NCBI GenBank assembly: GCA_902782225.1
Contig: CACZMF010000004.1
Location: 122,084-186,083 of the forward strand
Direction of reading: 5' to 3'
Origin: an uncultured Bacteroidia bacterium
GTDB taxonomy: Bacteria > Bacteroidota > Bacteroidia > Bacteroidales > UBA932
DNA length: 64,000 nucleotides
Position numbers and translations under genes: made by a program. This document shows, in pieces, positions 15,352 to 26,886 of this stretch. Positions within the stretch are counted from its first letter, which is position 1. The number at the start of each line of letters is the position of its first letter. Below the pieces are notes generated by a model. The model ran no database searches, had not been told where the DNA came from, and was given only the letters and a program-made list of their open reading frames with translations.

Positions 15352-15825
15352 TCAGATACTGTCGAATATCAAAGGCAGAATATCGTCAACTTTCTCAAAT
15401 TTCCATATCCTTCTGGCGCCGACCATTATCACGGACATAGGCTTGCCGGCCTTGGCCTGGTACTGGGCCATCACCTGGCGGCAGGCGCCGCAGGGGGTGG
15501 CAGGCTCCTCGGTGATACGGCCGTAGACGCCTCCGGCCAGGGCGATGCTGCACATATCCTTGTCGGGGTATTTGGCCCCGGCGGCGAACATTGCAGTGCG
15601 CTCCGCGCAAAGTCCGGAAGGGAATGCGGCGTTCTCCTGGTTGGCTCCCCGCACGATCTGCCCGTTGGACATACGTACCGCCGCGCCGACGTTGAAATGG
15701 GAGTAGGGGGCATAGGACCCCTTCATCCCTTCGATGGCGGCCTGGGCGAGTTCGCGGTCTTCCGCGTTCAGCTCGTCGATGCTGGAGAACTCCTGGTAAG
15801 CGATATTGATCTGTTTAGCTGTCAT
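15352..15825 (-). CDS. cdd: Cytidine deaminase
   Basis: Deaminates cytidine and deoxycytidine in pyrimidine salvage. 157 residues. The zinc site and proton shuttle are complete: C73-A-E75 and P-C112-G-A-C115-RQ. The N-terminal substrate block SYAPYSHFNVGAAV is typical. Last gene of the ftsE-pgm-cdd unit; its ATG overlaps the phosphoglucomutase stop by one base. Confidence 0.94.
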   Translation of the reverse strand: MTAKQINIAYQEFSSIDELNAEDRELAQAAIEGMKGSYAPYSHFNVGAAVRMSNGQIVRGANQENAAFPSGLCAERTAMFAAGAKYPDKDMCSIALAGGVYGRITEEPATPCGACRQVMAQYQAKAGKPMSVIMVGARRIWKFEKVDDILPLIFDSI

Positions 15826-17486
15826 TATGTGAATTGTTGTTTGAGTTTTTCAATCTTGGCGTCGGCGTCGTCGCCCTTGGCTCCGAAGTAGAACTTTATC
15901 TTGGGCTCGGTGCCGGAAGGACGGATGGACACCACGTCCCCGGCTTCGTCGAAGAACTGGAGCACGTTGGACTTGGGCTGTCCGGTCTTTTCGGGCTCGA
16001 GATAGTCGATCACCTTCGTGACGGGGGAACCGCAGAGCTCTGCCGGGGGATTGCTGCGCATGTCCACCATGATCTGCTGGATTTCGCGGGCGCCGGAAAT
16101 GCCCTTGCGAACGAGACTCACGAGGCCTTCCTTGCGGTAGCCGTAGTCCTTGTAGATCTTCTGCATCAACTGATAGAGAGTCAGGCCCTTGCTTGCGGCC
16201 CAGGCGGCACATTCGGCAATCATCATGCAGCTCACGGGAGCGTCTTTGTCGCGCACGAACTCGCCCACGTTGAAGCCGTAGCTTTCCTCGCCGCCGCAGA
16301 TGAATTCCCCGCCTTCGGCTTCCTTGCGTTTCACGACCTCGGCGATGTATTTGAATCCGGTCAGCACGTTGTAGACGGGCACTCCGAAGCTCTTGCAGAT
16401 ATCGGTGATAAGTTCGGTGGTCACGATGGTCTTGACCACGTATTTGCCTTCTCCGAGCTTGCCGAGTTCCTTCCAGCGGTTGAGGATGTACCAGGTCAGC
16501 ATGGAGGCGGTCTGGTTGCCGTTGAAGAGGACGATCTTCCCGGAATCGTCGCGCACGGCGATGCCCACGCGGTCGGCGTCCGGATCGGTGCCGATCACTA
16601 TGTCGGCGCCTGTCTCCTCGGCCTTTTGGATCGCCAGCTGCAGGGCGGCGGGCTCCTCGGGGTTGGGGGAGATGACGGTGGGGAAGTTGCCGTCGGAGAT
16701 ATCCTGCTCGGGCACGTGGATTATGTTGGTGAAGCCGCTGCGCCTGAGGATTTCGGGCACAAGGCGCACGCCGCAGCCGTGGAGGGGCGTGTAGACTATC
16801 TTGATGTCGCTGTGGGCCGCCACCGCCTCGGGGCTGAGCCTGAGGGACAGCAGGTCGCGAAGATAGAGCTCGTCCACGTCGGCGCCCATCGATTCAATTT
16901 CGCCGCAGTGCAGGCCGGCCTCGAACTTGACCATCGAAGGATCGGTGATTTTGGCCACTTCGTCCACGATCGCCTTGTCCACGGGGGCGGTCACCTGGCC
17001 GCCGTCGGACCAGGACACCTTGTAGCCGTTGTACTCCTTGGGGTTGTGGGAAGCGGTGATCATGATTCCGGCAACCGCCTTTTTCAGGCGCACCGCGTAG
17101 CTCATTTCGGGAGTGGGGCGGATGTTGTCGAAGATGAAAACGTGGATGCCGTTGGCGGAGAGCACGTCGGCGGCTATCCTTGCGAACTCCTTGCTGTTGT
17201 TGCGGGAGTCGTAGGAGATGACGACGCGAAGGTCGTCTCCGGAGCAATTTTTCAGGATGTAGTTGGCAAGTCCCTGGGTGGCCATTCCCACCGTGTACTT
17301 GTTCATCCGGTTGGTGCCGACACCCATAATCCCGCGGAGGCCGCCGGTGCCGAATTCGAGGTTCTTGTAGAATGCATCTTCGAATCCTGCGGGATCTTCG
17401 TTGCGCAGTTTAAGGACCTGCATCTTGGTGGCCTGGTCGAAATCGCCGTCCAGCCAGCTCTGAGCTTTGAGTTCAAATTCTTTCAT
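15825..17486 (-). CDS. Phosphoglucomutase / phosphomannomutase (alpha-D-phosphohexomutase)
   Basis: Interconverts hexose 1- and 6-phosphates. 553 residues from the ATG at 17486, which overlaps the ftsE stop by 4 bp; the TTG 12 bp upstream is not needed. All four family loops are intact: phosphoserine loop TASHNPKEYNGYKV, metal loop GTDPDADRVG, sugar loop GGEESYGF and phosphate loop RPSGTEPKIKFY. The length and the FGTGGLRG start fit the long PGM2/phospho-sugar mutase group rather than GlmM, which is encoded separately at 32417. Preference for glucose or mannose is not readable. Confidence 0.92.
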   Translation of the reverse strand: MKEFELKAQSWLDGDFDQATKMQVLKLRNEDPAGFEDAFYKNLEFGTGGLRGIMGVGTNRMNKYTVGMATQGLANYILKNCSGDDLRVVISYDSRNNSKEFARIAADVLSANGIHVFIFDNIRPTPEMSYAVRLKKAVAGIMITASHNPKEYNGYKVSWSDGGQVTAPVDKAIVDEVAKITDPSMVKFEAGLHCGEIESMGADVDELYLRDLLSLRLSPEAVAAHSDIKIVYTPLHGCGVRLVPEILRRSGFTNIIHVPEQDISDGNFPTVISPNPEEPAALQLAIQKAEETGADIVIGTDPDADRVGIAVRDDSGKIVLFNGNQTASMLTWYILNRWKELGKLGEGKYVVKTIVTTELITDICKSFGVPVYNVLTGFKYIAEVVKRKEAEGGEFICGGEESYGFNVGEFVRDKDAPVSCMMIAECAAWAASKGLTLYQLMQKIYKDYGYRKEGLVSLVRKGISGAREIQQIMVDMRSNPPAELCGSPVTKVIDYLEPEKTGQPKSNVLQFFDEAGDVVSIRPSGTEPKIKFYFGAKGDDADAKIEKLKQQFT

Positions 17487-18151
17487 ATTTCGGTACAAGT
17501 TTCGTTTTTCGTTTCGAACACCCGGCCGGGGTATTTGTCGATGATGCTGCGGTTGTGCGTCACCATCACGATGGCCGTGCCCTGCTCCTTGTTGATGCCC
17601 TGGAGCAGGCGGAGTATGCCGTCGGCAGTCTCGGAGTCGAGGTTGCCGGTCGGCTCGTCCGCTATTATGACTTCGGGGGAATTCAGTATGGCGCGGGCGA
17701 TTGCAATTCGCTGCTGCTCACCGCCGGAAAGCTGGTGGGGCATCTTGTGGGCCTTGGTCTGCATGCCGACCGCCTCGAGCACTTCGGCTATGCGTTTGTC
17801 CATAGCTTCCCTGTCTTTCCAGCCGGTGGACTTCAGCACGAACTCCAGATTGGCCTCGACGCTCCTGTCCATCAGGAGCTGGAAGTCCTGGAAGACCACT
17901 CCGAGGCGCCTGCGCAGCAGGGGGATTTCCTTGGTGCGGAGCTTCCTGAGATCGAAGCCGCAGACCTCTCCTTCGCCGGCCGTAAGGCGGTTTTCAGCTA
18001 TTATCGTGCGGATGATGGAAGTCTTTCCGGTGCCCACTTTGCCCACTATGTAGACCAGGTCTCCGTCCCTGACTTCCAGGTTGACCCCGTAGACCACTAT
18101 GTTTTCGCCGTTGGAAATGTCGGCGTCTTTGAAAAATATGACATTTTTCAT
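17483..18151 (-). CDS. ftsE: ABC-type ATP-binding protein, FtsE-like
   Basis: 222 residues. Walker A GKVGTGKTS, Q-loop VVFQDFQLL, signature LSGGEQQR, Walker B VIIADEPTGNLD and H-loop VTHN are all present. The spacing and the EPTGNLD block match FtsE/LolD-type ATPases. In cell division FtsE works with the membrane protein FtsX to control peptidoglycan hydrolases, but no ftsX is adjacent. It leads the ftsE-pgm-cdd unit from a promoter facing the TPR gene. A LolD-like assignment remains possible. Confidence 0.82.
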   Translation of the reverse strand: MKNVIFFKDADISNGENIVVYGVNLEVRDGDLVYIVGKVGTGKTSIIRTIIAENRLTAGEGEVCGFDLRKLRTKEIPLLRRRLGVVFQDFQLLMDRSVEANLEFVLKSTGWKDREAMDKRIAEVLEAVGMQTKAHKMPHQLSGGEQQRIAIARAILNSPEVIIADEPTGNLDSETADGILRLLQGINKEQGTAIVMVTHNRSIIDKYPGRVFETKNETCTEI

Positions 18152-18173
18152 AAAAATCTCGCCTTAAACTCTG

Positions 18174-18201
18174 CAAATATAACTTAAATTGAGTAAATTT
18201 G
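18174..18201. promoter_or_regulatory. Divergent -7 boxes for ftsE (-) and the TPR gene (+)
   Basis: Minus-strand TATATTTG at 18174-18181 reads towards ftsE; plus-strand TAAATTTG at 18194-18201 reads towards the ATG at 18222. No clear -33 TTTG was found for either. Confidence 0.5.
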
Positions 18202-18221
18202 TAAGTTAAAACAGTAAATTT

Positions 18222-21167
18222 ATGCGAGTGAGACTTTTTATGGCCGCCATTTTGCTGTCCGCGACGATTTATGCGGCACCGGACGAGCGCACGGCAATCT
18301 ACCGTGAGGCGGTCAACCTCTACAACAACGGCATGTACGAAAGGGCCGCGAACCTGCTCGACAAGATACAGGGCGACCCTATGTCCGACGGCTATGCCCT
18401 GCTCTGCGCGATAAAGATGCAAAGCCCCGGTTACGAAGAAAAGCTGGCTGATTATGAGCGTATCTGGCGTAAGTCGAGCATATCGAACCTCATCGACTAC
18501 GAGTACGGTCTGGTGCTCTTCGACCGGGGTGCCTACGACGAGGCTTCCAGGCGCCTGGGCAATGTCGAGAAGAAATATCTGGATGAAATTCATTACCCGG
18601 AGCTCTCTTTCAAGAAAGGCTACTCGGATTTCAGCAGGGGACTCTACGAAGACGCCCGTCCGTGGTTCTTCGAGGTCGAGGCCCTTCCGATGTCCGACTA
18701 CAAGGCCCCGTCAAGGTATGCCCTCGGCTACATGAGCTATTGCGAAAAGGATTTCGAGGAGGCGAAAAAGTGGTTCGAGCTGTCGGTCACCGACCCCCGC
18801 TTCAAGGAACTGTCCTCGTTCTACCTGGTGGACTGCCACTTCATGCAGAACGACTACGACTACGTCCTGGACGAGGGCGTGGCGCTCTATGAAGGGGAGC
18901 CCGGCGTACGCCAGGCCCACCTCGCCCGCATCATATCCGAGTCCTACCTGGTGAAGGGCGAGAAAAAGAAGGCGAAGGAATACTACGCGGCAACCTCGAA
19001 GGAGAACATGACCCGCGCCGATTATTTCTATGCCGGATCCGTGCTCTACGCCGTCGAGGACTACAAGGGCGCCATCGCCAACTACACGCAGATGACCGAG
19101 CGCACCGACTCCCTCGGGCAGATCGCCAACTACCAGCTTGCCAACGCCTACCTGAAGACAGGCAACAACGTGGCCGCTATGAACGCCTTCAAGGATGCCT
19201 CCGAAGCCGGCCCCAACGCCGTCATGCAGGAAGATGCGCTCTTCAACTACGCAAAGCTGGCCTTCGACCTCAACAAGGACACTTCCGTCTTCGCCCGCTA
19301 TATCGACCTCTACAACACCTCGAAGCGCGGCGACGAAATCTACGGCTATATGGCCCTTGCGTCCCTCTACAACCGCGACTATGCGGCCGCCGTGGAGGCC
19401 TACGACAAGATCGACGAACTGGACGCCGACCAGCGCAACAACTACATCAAGGCCTACTACCTCCGGGCCGAGCAGCTGATTTCCAACGGCGCCTGGCGCG
19501 ATGCGATTCCCTGCCTGCGCGCTGCCGCCTACTATCTTCCGAAGCACGACCGCCTCGGACAGCTGGCCCGCTACTGGCAGGCTGAATCCAACTACCAGTC
19601 CGAGAATTACGCTGAGGCAGCCGATATCTACGCCGACCTCTACAACCTCTCCGCCCTCGACGGCGAGCCGGAAGGCAACTTACTCTCCTACAACGTGGCT
19701 TATTCCCATTTCCGCGACAAGGATTACGCTTCCGCCGCCCGCTGGTTCGACATCTATCTTTCCGAAGGCGACAAGACCTTCCGCAAGGATGCCGTGGTGC
19801 GCAGGGGCGACTGCGACTTTGCGGCCCGCAACTATCCCGGCGCCATAGCGGCCTACCGCAACGCCATCAAGGAAATCGACGTCAAGGAGGATATCTATCC
19901 GTATTGCCAGCTGGCGCTCTCATACGGCCTTTCCGGCGACAAGGATGCCCGTGCCGACGTGCTGGCCTACGTGCTCCACGCCGATCCCGACACGCCCATG
20001 TATGCTGAAGGCATGTATGAGCTCGGCCGGGCCAACATGGACATTTCCGACTACCGCAAGGCTCTGGAAGCCTTCACGATACTGCGCGACACCGCCCCCG
20101 ACCGCGAGACCAAGGCAAAGGCCCTCATCGGCATGGGCATGGTGAACCGCAACACTTCCGACTACGACCAGGCTCTCGTGTGCTACAAGGACGTGGTGAA
20201 GCTCATGCCCGGCAGCCAGTATGCCGAAGACGCCCTGGCCGCCATTGAGTCCATCTACCAGACCCGCCAGCAGCCGGAGAAGTACCTTGAGTACATCGAG
20301 GACAACAACCTGGCCGCCGGCAAGTCCGAGGCCGACAAGGAAGAACTCTACTTCAACACCGCAGAGCAGGTCTTCCTGTCCGGCAATTACATCCAGGCCG
20401 CCTCCTCGCTGCAGAAATATCTCGACACCTATCCGGGCGGCAGCCATACCACCAACGCAGTCTTCTACCTGGCTGAATCCTATGCCGCCCTCGGCAACAA
20501 GGAGAAAGCCTGCGACTACTACGCCCGCGTCATCGACGCTCCCGACGCCGGCTCGTTCGCAGAGGTGTCCAACCTCCATCTTGCCGAACTTTCCTACAGC
20601 CTCGAGCACTACGCCACGGCCTACGACGCCTACAAGCGTCTCCGCGAGACCGCCCGTATGGACGCCAACCGCAGTGAGGGCCTCAGCGGCATGATGCGTT
20701 CCGCCTACAAGGCCAAGGCCTATTTCAATGCCGCCGATGCGGCAAGCGAGGTGGCAGCCCAGGCGGGAGTCTCCGAGGCACTCAAGAGGGAAGCCCTCTA
20801 CATAAAGGCCAAGTCCTATATGGCCACGAGCCGCCGCGACGAGGCCCTCCAGCTCTTCCGCACCCTGTCTGCCCAGCCCGCCACCAGCGAAGGTGCCGAG
20901 GCCCGCTACATCGTGATACAGGATGCCTACGACAGGGCCGACTATGCTGCCGTCCAGAACGGAGTCTTCGACTTTTCCGACAAGTCCGGAGGCCAGAACT
21001 ACTGGCTCGCCCGCGCTTTCCTGACCCTTGCCGACACCTTCATCCAGCTCGGCAAGACCGAGCAGGCCAAGGCCACCCTGGAGAGCATACGCGACGGCTA
21101 CGAGCCCGAGCGTCCCGACGACGACATCCAGGATCTCGTGCAGTCCAGACTTTACAAACTCAACTAG
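18222..21167 (+). CDS. Large tetratricopeptide-repeat protein, exported
   Basis: 981 residues with an N-terminal signal peptide (cleavage near IYAAPDE). The mature protein is a continuous series of TPR-like helix pairs. Clear units include AIYREAVNLYNNGMYERAANLLDKI at the N-terminus and AIANYTQM, AAVEAYDKI and ALEAFTIL further on. TPR solenoids are protein-protein scaffolds and no enzymatic motif is seen. It is followed after 9 bp by an outer-membrane protein gene, so a periplasmic assembly role with that protein is inferred. Codon use matches its neighbours. Confidence 0.88.
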   Translation: MRVRLFMAAILLSATIYAAPDERTAIYREAVNLYNNGMYERAANLLDKIQGDPMSDGYALLCAIKMQSPGYEEKLADYERIWRKSSISNLIDYEYGLVLFDRGAYDEASRRLGNVEKKYLDEIHYPELSFKKGYSDFSRGLYEDARPWFFEVEALPMSDYKAPSRYALGYMSYCEKDFEEAKKWFELSVTDPRFKELSSFYLVDCHFMQNDYDYVLDEGVALYEGEPGVRQAHLARIISESYLVKGEKKKAKEYYAATSKENMTRADYFYAGSVLYAVEDYKGAIANYTQMTERTDSLGQIANYQLANAYLKTGNNVAAMNAFKDASEAGPNAVMQEDALFNYAKLAFDLNKDTSVFARYIDLYNTSKRGDEIYGYMALASLYNRDYAAAVEAYDKIDELDADQRNNYIKAYYLRAEQLISNGAWRDAIPCLRAAAYYLPKHDRLGQLARYWQAESNYQSENYAEAADIYADLYNLSALDGEPEGNLLSYNVAYSHFRDKDYASAARWFDIYLSEGDKTFRKDAVVRRGDCDFAARNYPGAIAAYRNAIKEIDVKEDIYPYCQLALSYGLSGDKDARADVLAYVLHADPDTPMYAEGMYELGRANMDISDYRKALEAFTILRDTAPDRETKAKALIGMGMVNRNTSDYDQALVCYKDVVKLMPGSQYAEDALAAIESIYQTRQQPEKYLEYIEDNNLAAGKSEADKEELYFNTAEQVFLSGNYIQAASSLQKYLDTYPGGSHTTNAVFYLAESYAALGNKEKACDYYARVIDAPDAGSFAEVSNLHLAELSYSLEHYATAYDAYKRLRETARMDANRSEGLSGMMRSAYKAKAYFNAADAASEVAAQAGVSEALKREALYIKAKSYMATSRRDEALQLFRTLSAQPATSEGAEARYIVIQDAYDRADYAAVQNGVFDFSDKSGGQNYWLARAFLTLADTFIQLGKTEQAKATLESIRDGYEPERPDDDIQDLVQSRLYKLN

Positions 21168-21176
21168 TGCGCGATT

Positions 21177-22766
21177 ATGAAAAGAAACATTATACTTCTC
21201 GTGGCAATGCTGCTTCCCCTCGGAATAGGGGCCCAGAACCTCAATCCGGAAGTGCAGGTGACCAATGAATACCAGACGCGTATCGACGACGTGGCCAAGA
21301 AGGGACCCGCGATGAGGATTCCGGATTCCCTCCTCCGCTTCGACTACCATTTCGACTACTCGGTCTTCGATTCCCCCTACAAGGGCTCGTACGAGTTCTC
21401 TCCCTACTCCGTGACCATCACCCCGGACCCCAAGGTCTATGACGGCCGAAAGCTGTATCTTCGCGGCGGCCTTGGCTATGTGCTCAAGCCGGAGCTCGAC
21501 GTGGTGTGGGCGGCGGTGGACCAGAAACGCATGGCCGTGAACGTGTTCGCTTCAGGGAAGGGCTACTACGGCAATTACCGCCGCATCACGCCCCTGACCC
21601 TGCAGCTGGACAAGAAGACCCTCGACAAGGGCTGGGATTTCCGCACCCTGGTAGGGGCCGACGCCCGTTTCAACCTGGGCGACTTCGTGCTCCGCACCGA
21701 ATTCGGTTATGACGGCGTCTACAACGGCCACAAGGTGTTCCGTCGCGACAACTGCCACGCCCCGTACCTTTCTGCCCGCGTGGGCTACGAGAAGCCGGGC
21801 TCCTTCGGTTTCAGCGCCGGAGCGAAGTACCGCTATGTCCACGACTGGCTGAACGGCGTGGATCCCGTGATCGACAACGAAGTCAACGTGGACGCCACCA
21901 TTACTCCTTACCTGTTTGACGACTACCACCTCAGCGCCGACATCGCGTTCTGCTACAATCTGTTCTACACTGCCGTGAACATCCATCCGCACGCCGTGTT
22001 CCAGCTGGGCAACGCCGATTTCGACGCCGGCTTCAGGGCCGGATGGTACACCGGGCATTTCACCATCTGCCCCGATATCACCGTGTCCATGCACCTTCTC
22101 CACAACTATCTCGACGTCTTCGCCGGGGCGGTGGGGCAGGACCATCTGACGCAGTACTGGGACTACAAGACCAGGGTGCACAGGTATCATTCCTCTTCTT
22201 ACGGGGATCCGCGCCCGGTGCGTGAGGTCGCAGACCTTTTCCTCGGCGTGCGCGGCCATGCCGATTTCGGCCTCCAGTATGAGCTGAAGGGAGGCTACAA
22301 GTTCCTCAAGGACGCTCCTTTCTGGGCCATAGGGCCCGTGGGCGAGGAGACGCTCGGCTTCCAGGACTGCAATATGCTCCATGCCGACCTCCTGCTTTCC
22401 TGGGCCTCCGAGCGCTTCAACCTCGACGGCAGCTTCCACTACGCCAACGTGCCCGGGGAAGTGGCCGACAGGGTGTTCAAGCCCGCTGCCGTGACCGGCA
22501 CCATCAAGGGCGGCTACAATTGGAAAAAACGTATCTACGCAGGTTTGTCCGTGAACATGAGCACCAACCGCACCGCCACGCTCGGCAACATCACGACCAA
22601 GATTCCCGGCTTCGTGGACGTGGGCGTGTGGGGCGAGTACAAGCTCAACCGCAGGCTCAGCTTCTGGCTCAACGGCAGCAACCTGCTTGCCCACGACATA
22701 CGCATCAGCCCCATGCTGAGCGAGTGCGGCCCCGCCATCATTGTGGGCGCGGCGTTTAGTTTGTAA
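21177..22766 (+). CDS. TonB-receptor-like outer-membrane beta-barrel protein
   Basis: 529 residues, signal peptide cleaved after IGAQ. The sequence alternates short hydrophobic/aromatic strands and polar turns through the whole length (KLYLRGGLGYVLKPELDV, RARVGYEKPGSFGFSAGAKYRY-like blocks). It ends in a hydrophobic strand AIIVGAAFSL, as outer-membrane barrels do. No plug domain or SusC-type start is seen, so transport is not implied. The pairing with an upstream TPR protein is the main context clue. Function unknown. Confidence 0.78.
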   Translation: MKRNIILLVAMLLPLGIGAQNLNPEVQVTNEYQTRIDDVAKKGPAMRIPDSLLRFDYHFDYSVFDSPYKGSYEFSPYSVTITPDPKVYDGRKLYLRGGLGYVLKPELDVVWAAVDQKRMAVNVFASGKGYYGNYRRITPLTLQLDKKTLDKGWDFRTLVGADARFNLGDFVLRTEFGYDGVYNGHKVFRRDNCHAPYLSARVGYEKPGSFGFSAGAKYRYVHDWLNGVDPVIDNEVNVDATITPYLFDDYHLSADIAFCYNLFYTAVNIHPHAVFQLGNADFDAGFRAGWYTGHFTICPDITVSMHLLHNYLDVFAGAVGQDHLTQYWDYKTRVHRYHSSSYGDPRPVREVADLFLGVRGHADFGLQYELKGGYKFLKDAPFWAIGPVGEETLGFQDCNMLHADLLLSWASERFNLDGSFHYANVPGEVADRVFKPAAVTGTIKGGYNWKKRIYAGLSVNMSTNRTATLGNITTKIPGFVDVGVWGEYKLNRRLSFWLNGSNLLAHDIRISPMLSECGPAIIVGAAFSL

Positions 22767-24800
<2,034 letters not shown>

Positions 24801-24802
24801 TT

Positions 24803-26065
24803 ATGTTAGATATCTTTGACCGTATAGAACGGGACAGCGGCGGCCCTATCGGACAGTATTTCGAGCAGGGCTTCGGCTACTATATGTATCCCCGCCTGGA
24901 GGGCGAACTCGGCCCCCACATGATTTTCAACGGCACCCCGGTGCTCAACTGGAGCCTGAACAACTATCTCGGACTTGCAAACCACCCCGCCGTCCGCAAG
25001 GCAGATGCCGAAGCGGCCGCGCAGTGGGGCCTTGCATACCCTATGGGAGCCCGTATGATGAGCGGTCACACCCGCTATCACGAGCAGCTGGAGCAGACCT
25101 TCGCCAGGTTCGAGAAGAAGGAGGACGCCTTCCTCTATAATTTCGGCTACCAGGGCATCGTGTCCACCATCGACGCGCTGACGGCCAGGCACGACGTCAT
25201 AGTCTATGACGCCGAATGCCACGCCTGCCTCCTGGACGGCATTCGCCTCCATATTGGCGAGAAATACAAATACCGCCACAACAACATCGCTGACTGCGAA
25301 AAAGTCCTCGCCCGCGCCTGCAAGACCGCCGAGGAGAACGGCGGGGGAGTGCTTCTGATCACCGAAGGCGTGTTCGGCATGACAGGCGCCCTCGGCATCC
25401 TGGACCAGATAGCAGCCCTCAAGAAGAAATACAGCTTCCGCATCCTCATCGACGACGCCCACGGTTTCGGACTCCTTGGCGAGCACGGCCGGGGCACATC
25501 CGAGCAGCTGGGCTGCATGGATGATATCGACCTCTACATAGGCGCCTTCGCCAAATCCATGGCGAGCATAGGCGGCTTTGTGGCCGGTCCCCACAAGATC
25601 ATCAACTACCTGCGTGCCAACATGCGTTCGCAGATGTATGCCAAGTCGCTTCCCATGCCTCTTGTAATAGGCAACATGAAGCGTATGGAGATAATCGATT
25701 CCCCGGAAGGCGACGCCCTGCGCGCCAAGTGCTGGGCCATTACCCACGCCATCCAGGACGGCTTCCGCAAGGAGGGCTTCGACATAGGCGAAGCGCAGGC
25801 CTGCGTCACTCCCGTGCATATTTTCGGCGGCGTGGCCCAGGCCACCAAGATGGCGAAGGACCTCCGCGAGAATTACAGGATTTTCTGCTCCATGGTCATC
25901 TATCCGGTGATCCCCAAGGGCATGATCATCTTCCGCATCGTCTCCACTGCCGCCCACACGATGGAAGACGTGGAGTACACCCTGAAGGCCTTCAAGGAAA
26001 TCAAGGCGAAGCTCGATGCCGGTCAGTACGACGGCGACGACATCGCTGAAATGACCATCAAGTAA
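24803..26065 (+). CDS. spt: Serine palmitoyltransferase (alpha-oxoamine synthase)
   Basis: PLP enzyme condensing serine with a fatty acyl-CoA (or acyl-ACP), the first step of sphingolipid synthesis in Bacteroidales. 420 residues. Fold type I markers: NYLGLANHPAVRKA, MGARMMSGHTRYHEQLE, IDDAHGFGLLGEHGRG and the Schiff-base Lys251 in FAKSMASIGGF. KBL (2-amino-3-ketobutyrate ligase) and BioF share this fold. The immediate downstream SDR gene, suitable as 3-ketosphinganine reductase, makes the SPT reading best. It lies 2 bp after gyrB. Confidence 0.87.
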   Translation: MLDIFDRIERDSGGPIGQYFEQGFGYYMYPRLEGELGPHMIFNGTPVLNWSLNNYLGLANHPAVRKADAEAAAQWGLAYPMGARMMSGHTRYHEQLEQTFARFEKKEDAFLYNFGYQGIVSTIDALTARHDVIVYDAECHACLLDGIRLHIGEKYKYRHNNIADCEKVLARACKTAEENGGGVLLITEGVFGMTGALGILDQIAALKKKYSFRILIDDAHGFGLLGEHGRGTSEQLGCMDDIDLYIGAFAKSMASIGGFVAGPHKIINYLRANMRSQMYAKSLPMPLVIGNMKRMEIIDSPEGDALRAKCWAITHAIQDGFRKEGFDIGEAQACVTPVHIFGGVAQATKMAKDLRENYRIFCSMVIYPVIPKGMIIFRIVSTAAHTMEDVEYTLKAFKEIKAKLDAGQYDGDDIAEMTIK

Positions 26066-26067
26066 TT

Positions 26068-26886
26068 GTGAAAGAGTCATATTTTAAAGACAAGGTGATC
26101 ATCGTGACCGGTGCCAGCAGCGGCATCGGGCTGGCGAGCGCGAGGCTGTTCGGTAGCCTCGGCGCCAAGGTGGTGATGGCAGCCCGCTCATACGACAAGC
26201 TCTGCTCCCTGGCCCCTTCGGTGGCGCCTCAGGAGAGGGTGCTCTGCGTCAAGTGCGACGTCAGTTCCGAAGAAGAATGCAAGGCGCTCGTGGAGCAGAC
26301 CGTGCAGCGATTCGGAGGCATCGACATTCTTGTCAACAATGCCGGCCTGTCTATGCGCGCCATGTTCAAGGATCTGGACCTCAAGGTGATACACAAGCTG
26401 ATGGATGTCAATTTCTGGGGCACGGTCAACTGCACGAAGTATGCCTTGCCCTATCTCCTTGAACGCAAGGGGCAGCTCGTCGGGGTGATCAGCATCGCCG
26501 GCTATTCAGCCCTTCCCGCCCGCACCGGCTACAGCTCCTCAAAATACGCCATCAGGGGGTTCCTCGACACCATACGCATAGAGCACCTGAAAGACGGGCT
26601 TGGCGTGCTGGTGTTCGCTCCCGGCTACACCTCTTCCAACGTGCGCAATGCGGCCCTCACAGCCGACGGCAGCGCCCAGGGAGAGACGCCCCTTGACGAA
26701 GACAAACTGATGAGCGCCGAAGAATGTGCGCGGCATCTGGCCCGCGGCCTCGCCCGCCGCAAGTCCCAGGTCATCCTGACCGGACTCGGCAAGGCCACAG
26801 TCTGGGCCCACCGGCTCTTCCCGCGCCTGACAGATAGATTGACCTACAAATACATAGCACGTGAAACTGCGAGTCCGTTTAAATAA
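26068..26886 (+). CDS. Short-chain dehydrogenase, candidate 3-ketosphinganine reductase
   Basis: 272 residues starting at GTG (26068); no ATG is available before the nucleotide site. Rossmann motif TGASSGIG, NNAG, active-site YSSSK with the upstream catalytic Ser in ISIAGYSA. The C-terminal extension LTDRLTYKYIARE resembles longer membrane-associated SDRs. Two bp after spt and on the same strand, it would supply the second step of sphinganine synthesis, reducing the 3-keto group with NADPH. The assignment rests on context; SDR specificity is not readable. Overlaps the next gene by 26 bp. Confidence 0.8.
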   Translation: MKESYFKDKVIIVTGASSGIGLASARLFGSLGAKVVMAARSYDKLCSLAPSVAPQERVLCVKCDVSSEEECKALVEQTVQRFGGIDILVNNAGLSMRAMFKDLDLKVIHKLMDVNFWGTVNCTKYALPYLLERKGQLVGVISIAGYSALPARTGYSSSKYAIRGFLDTIRIEHLKDGLGVLVFAPGYTSSNVRNAALTADGSAQGETPLDEDKLMSAEECARHLARGLARRKSQVILTGLGKATVWAHRLFPRLTDRLTYKYIARETASPFK

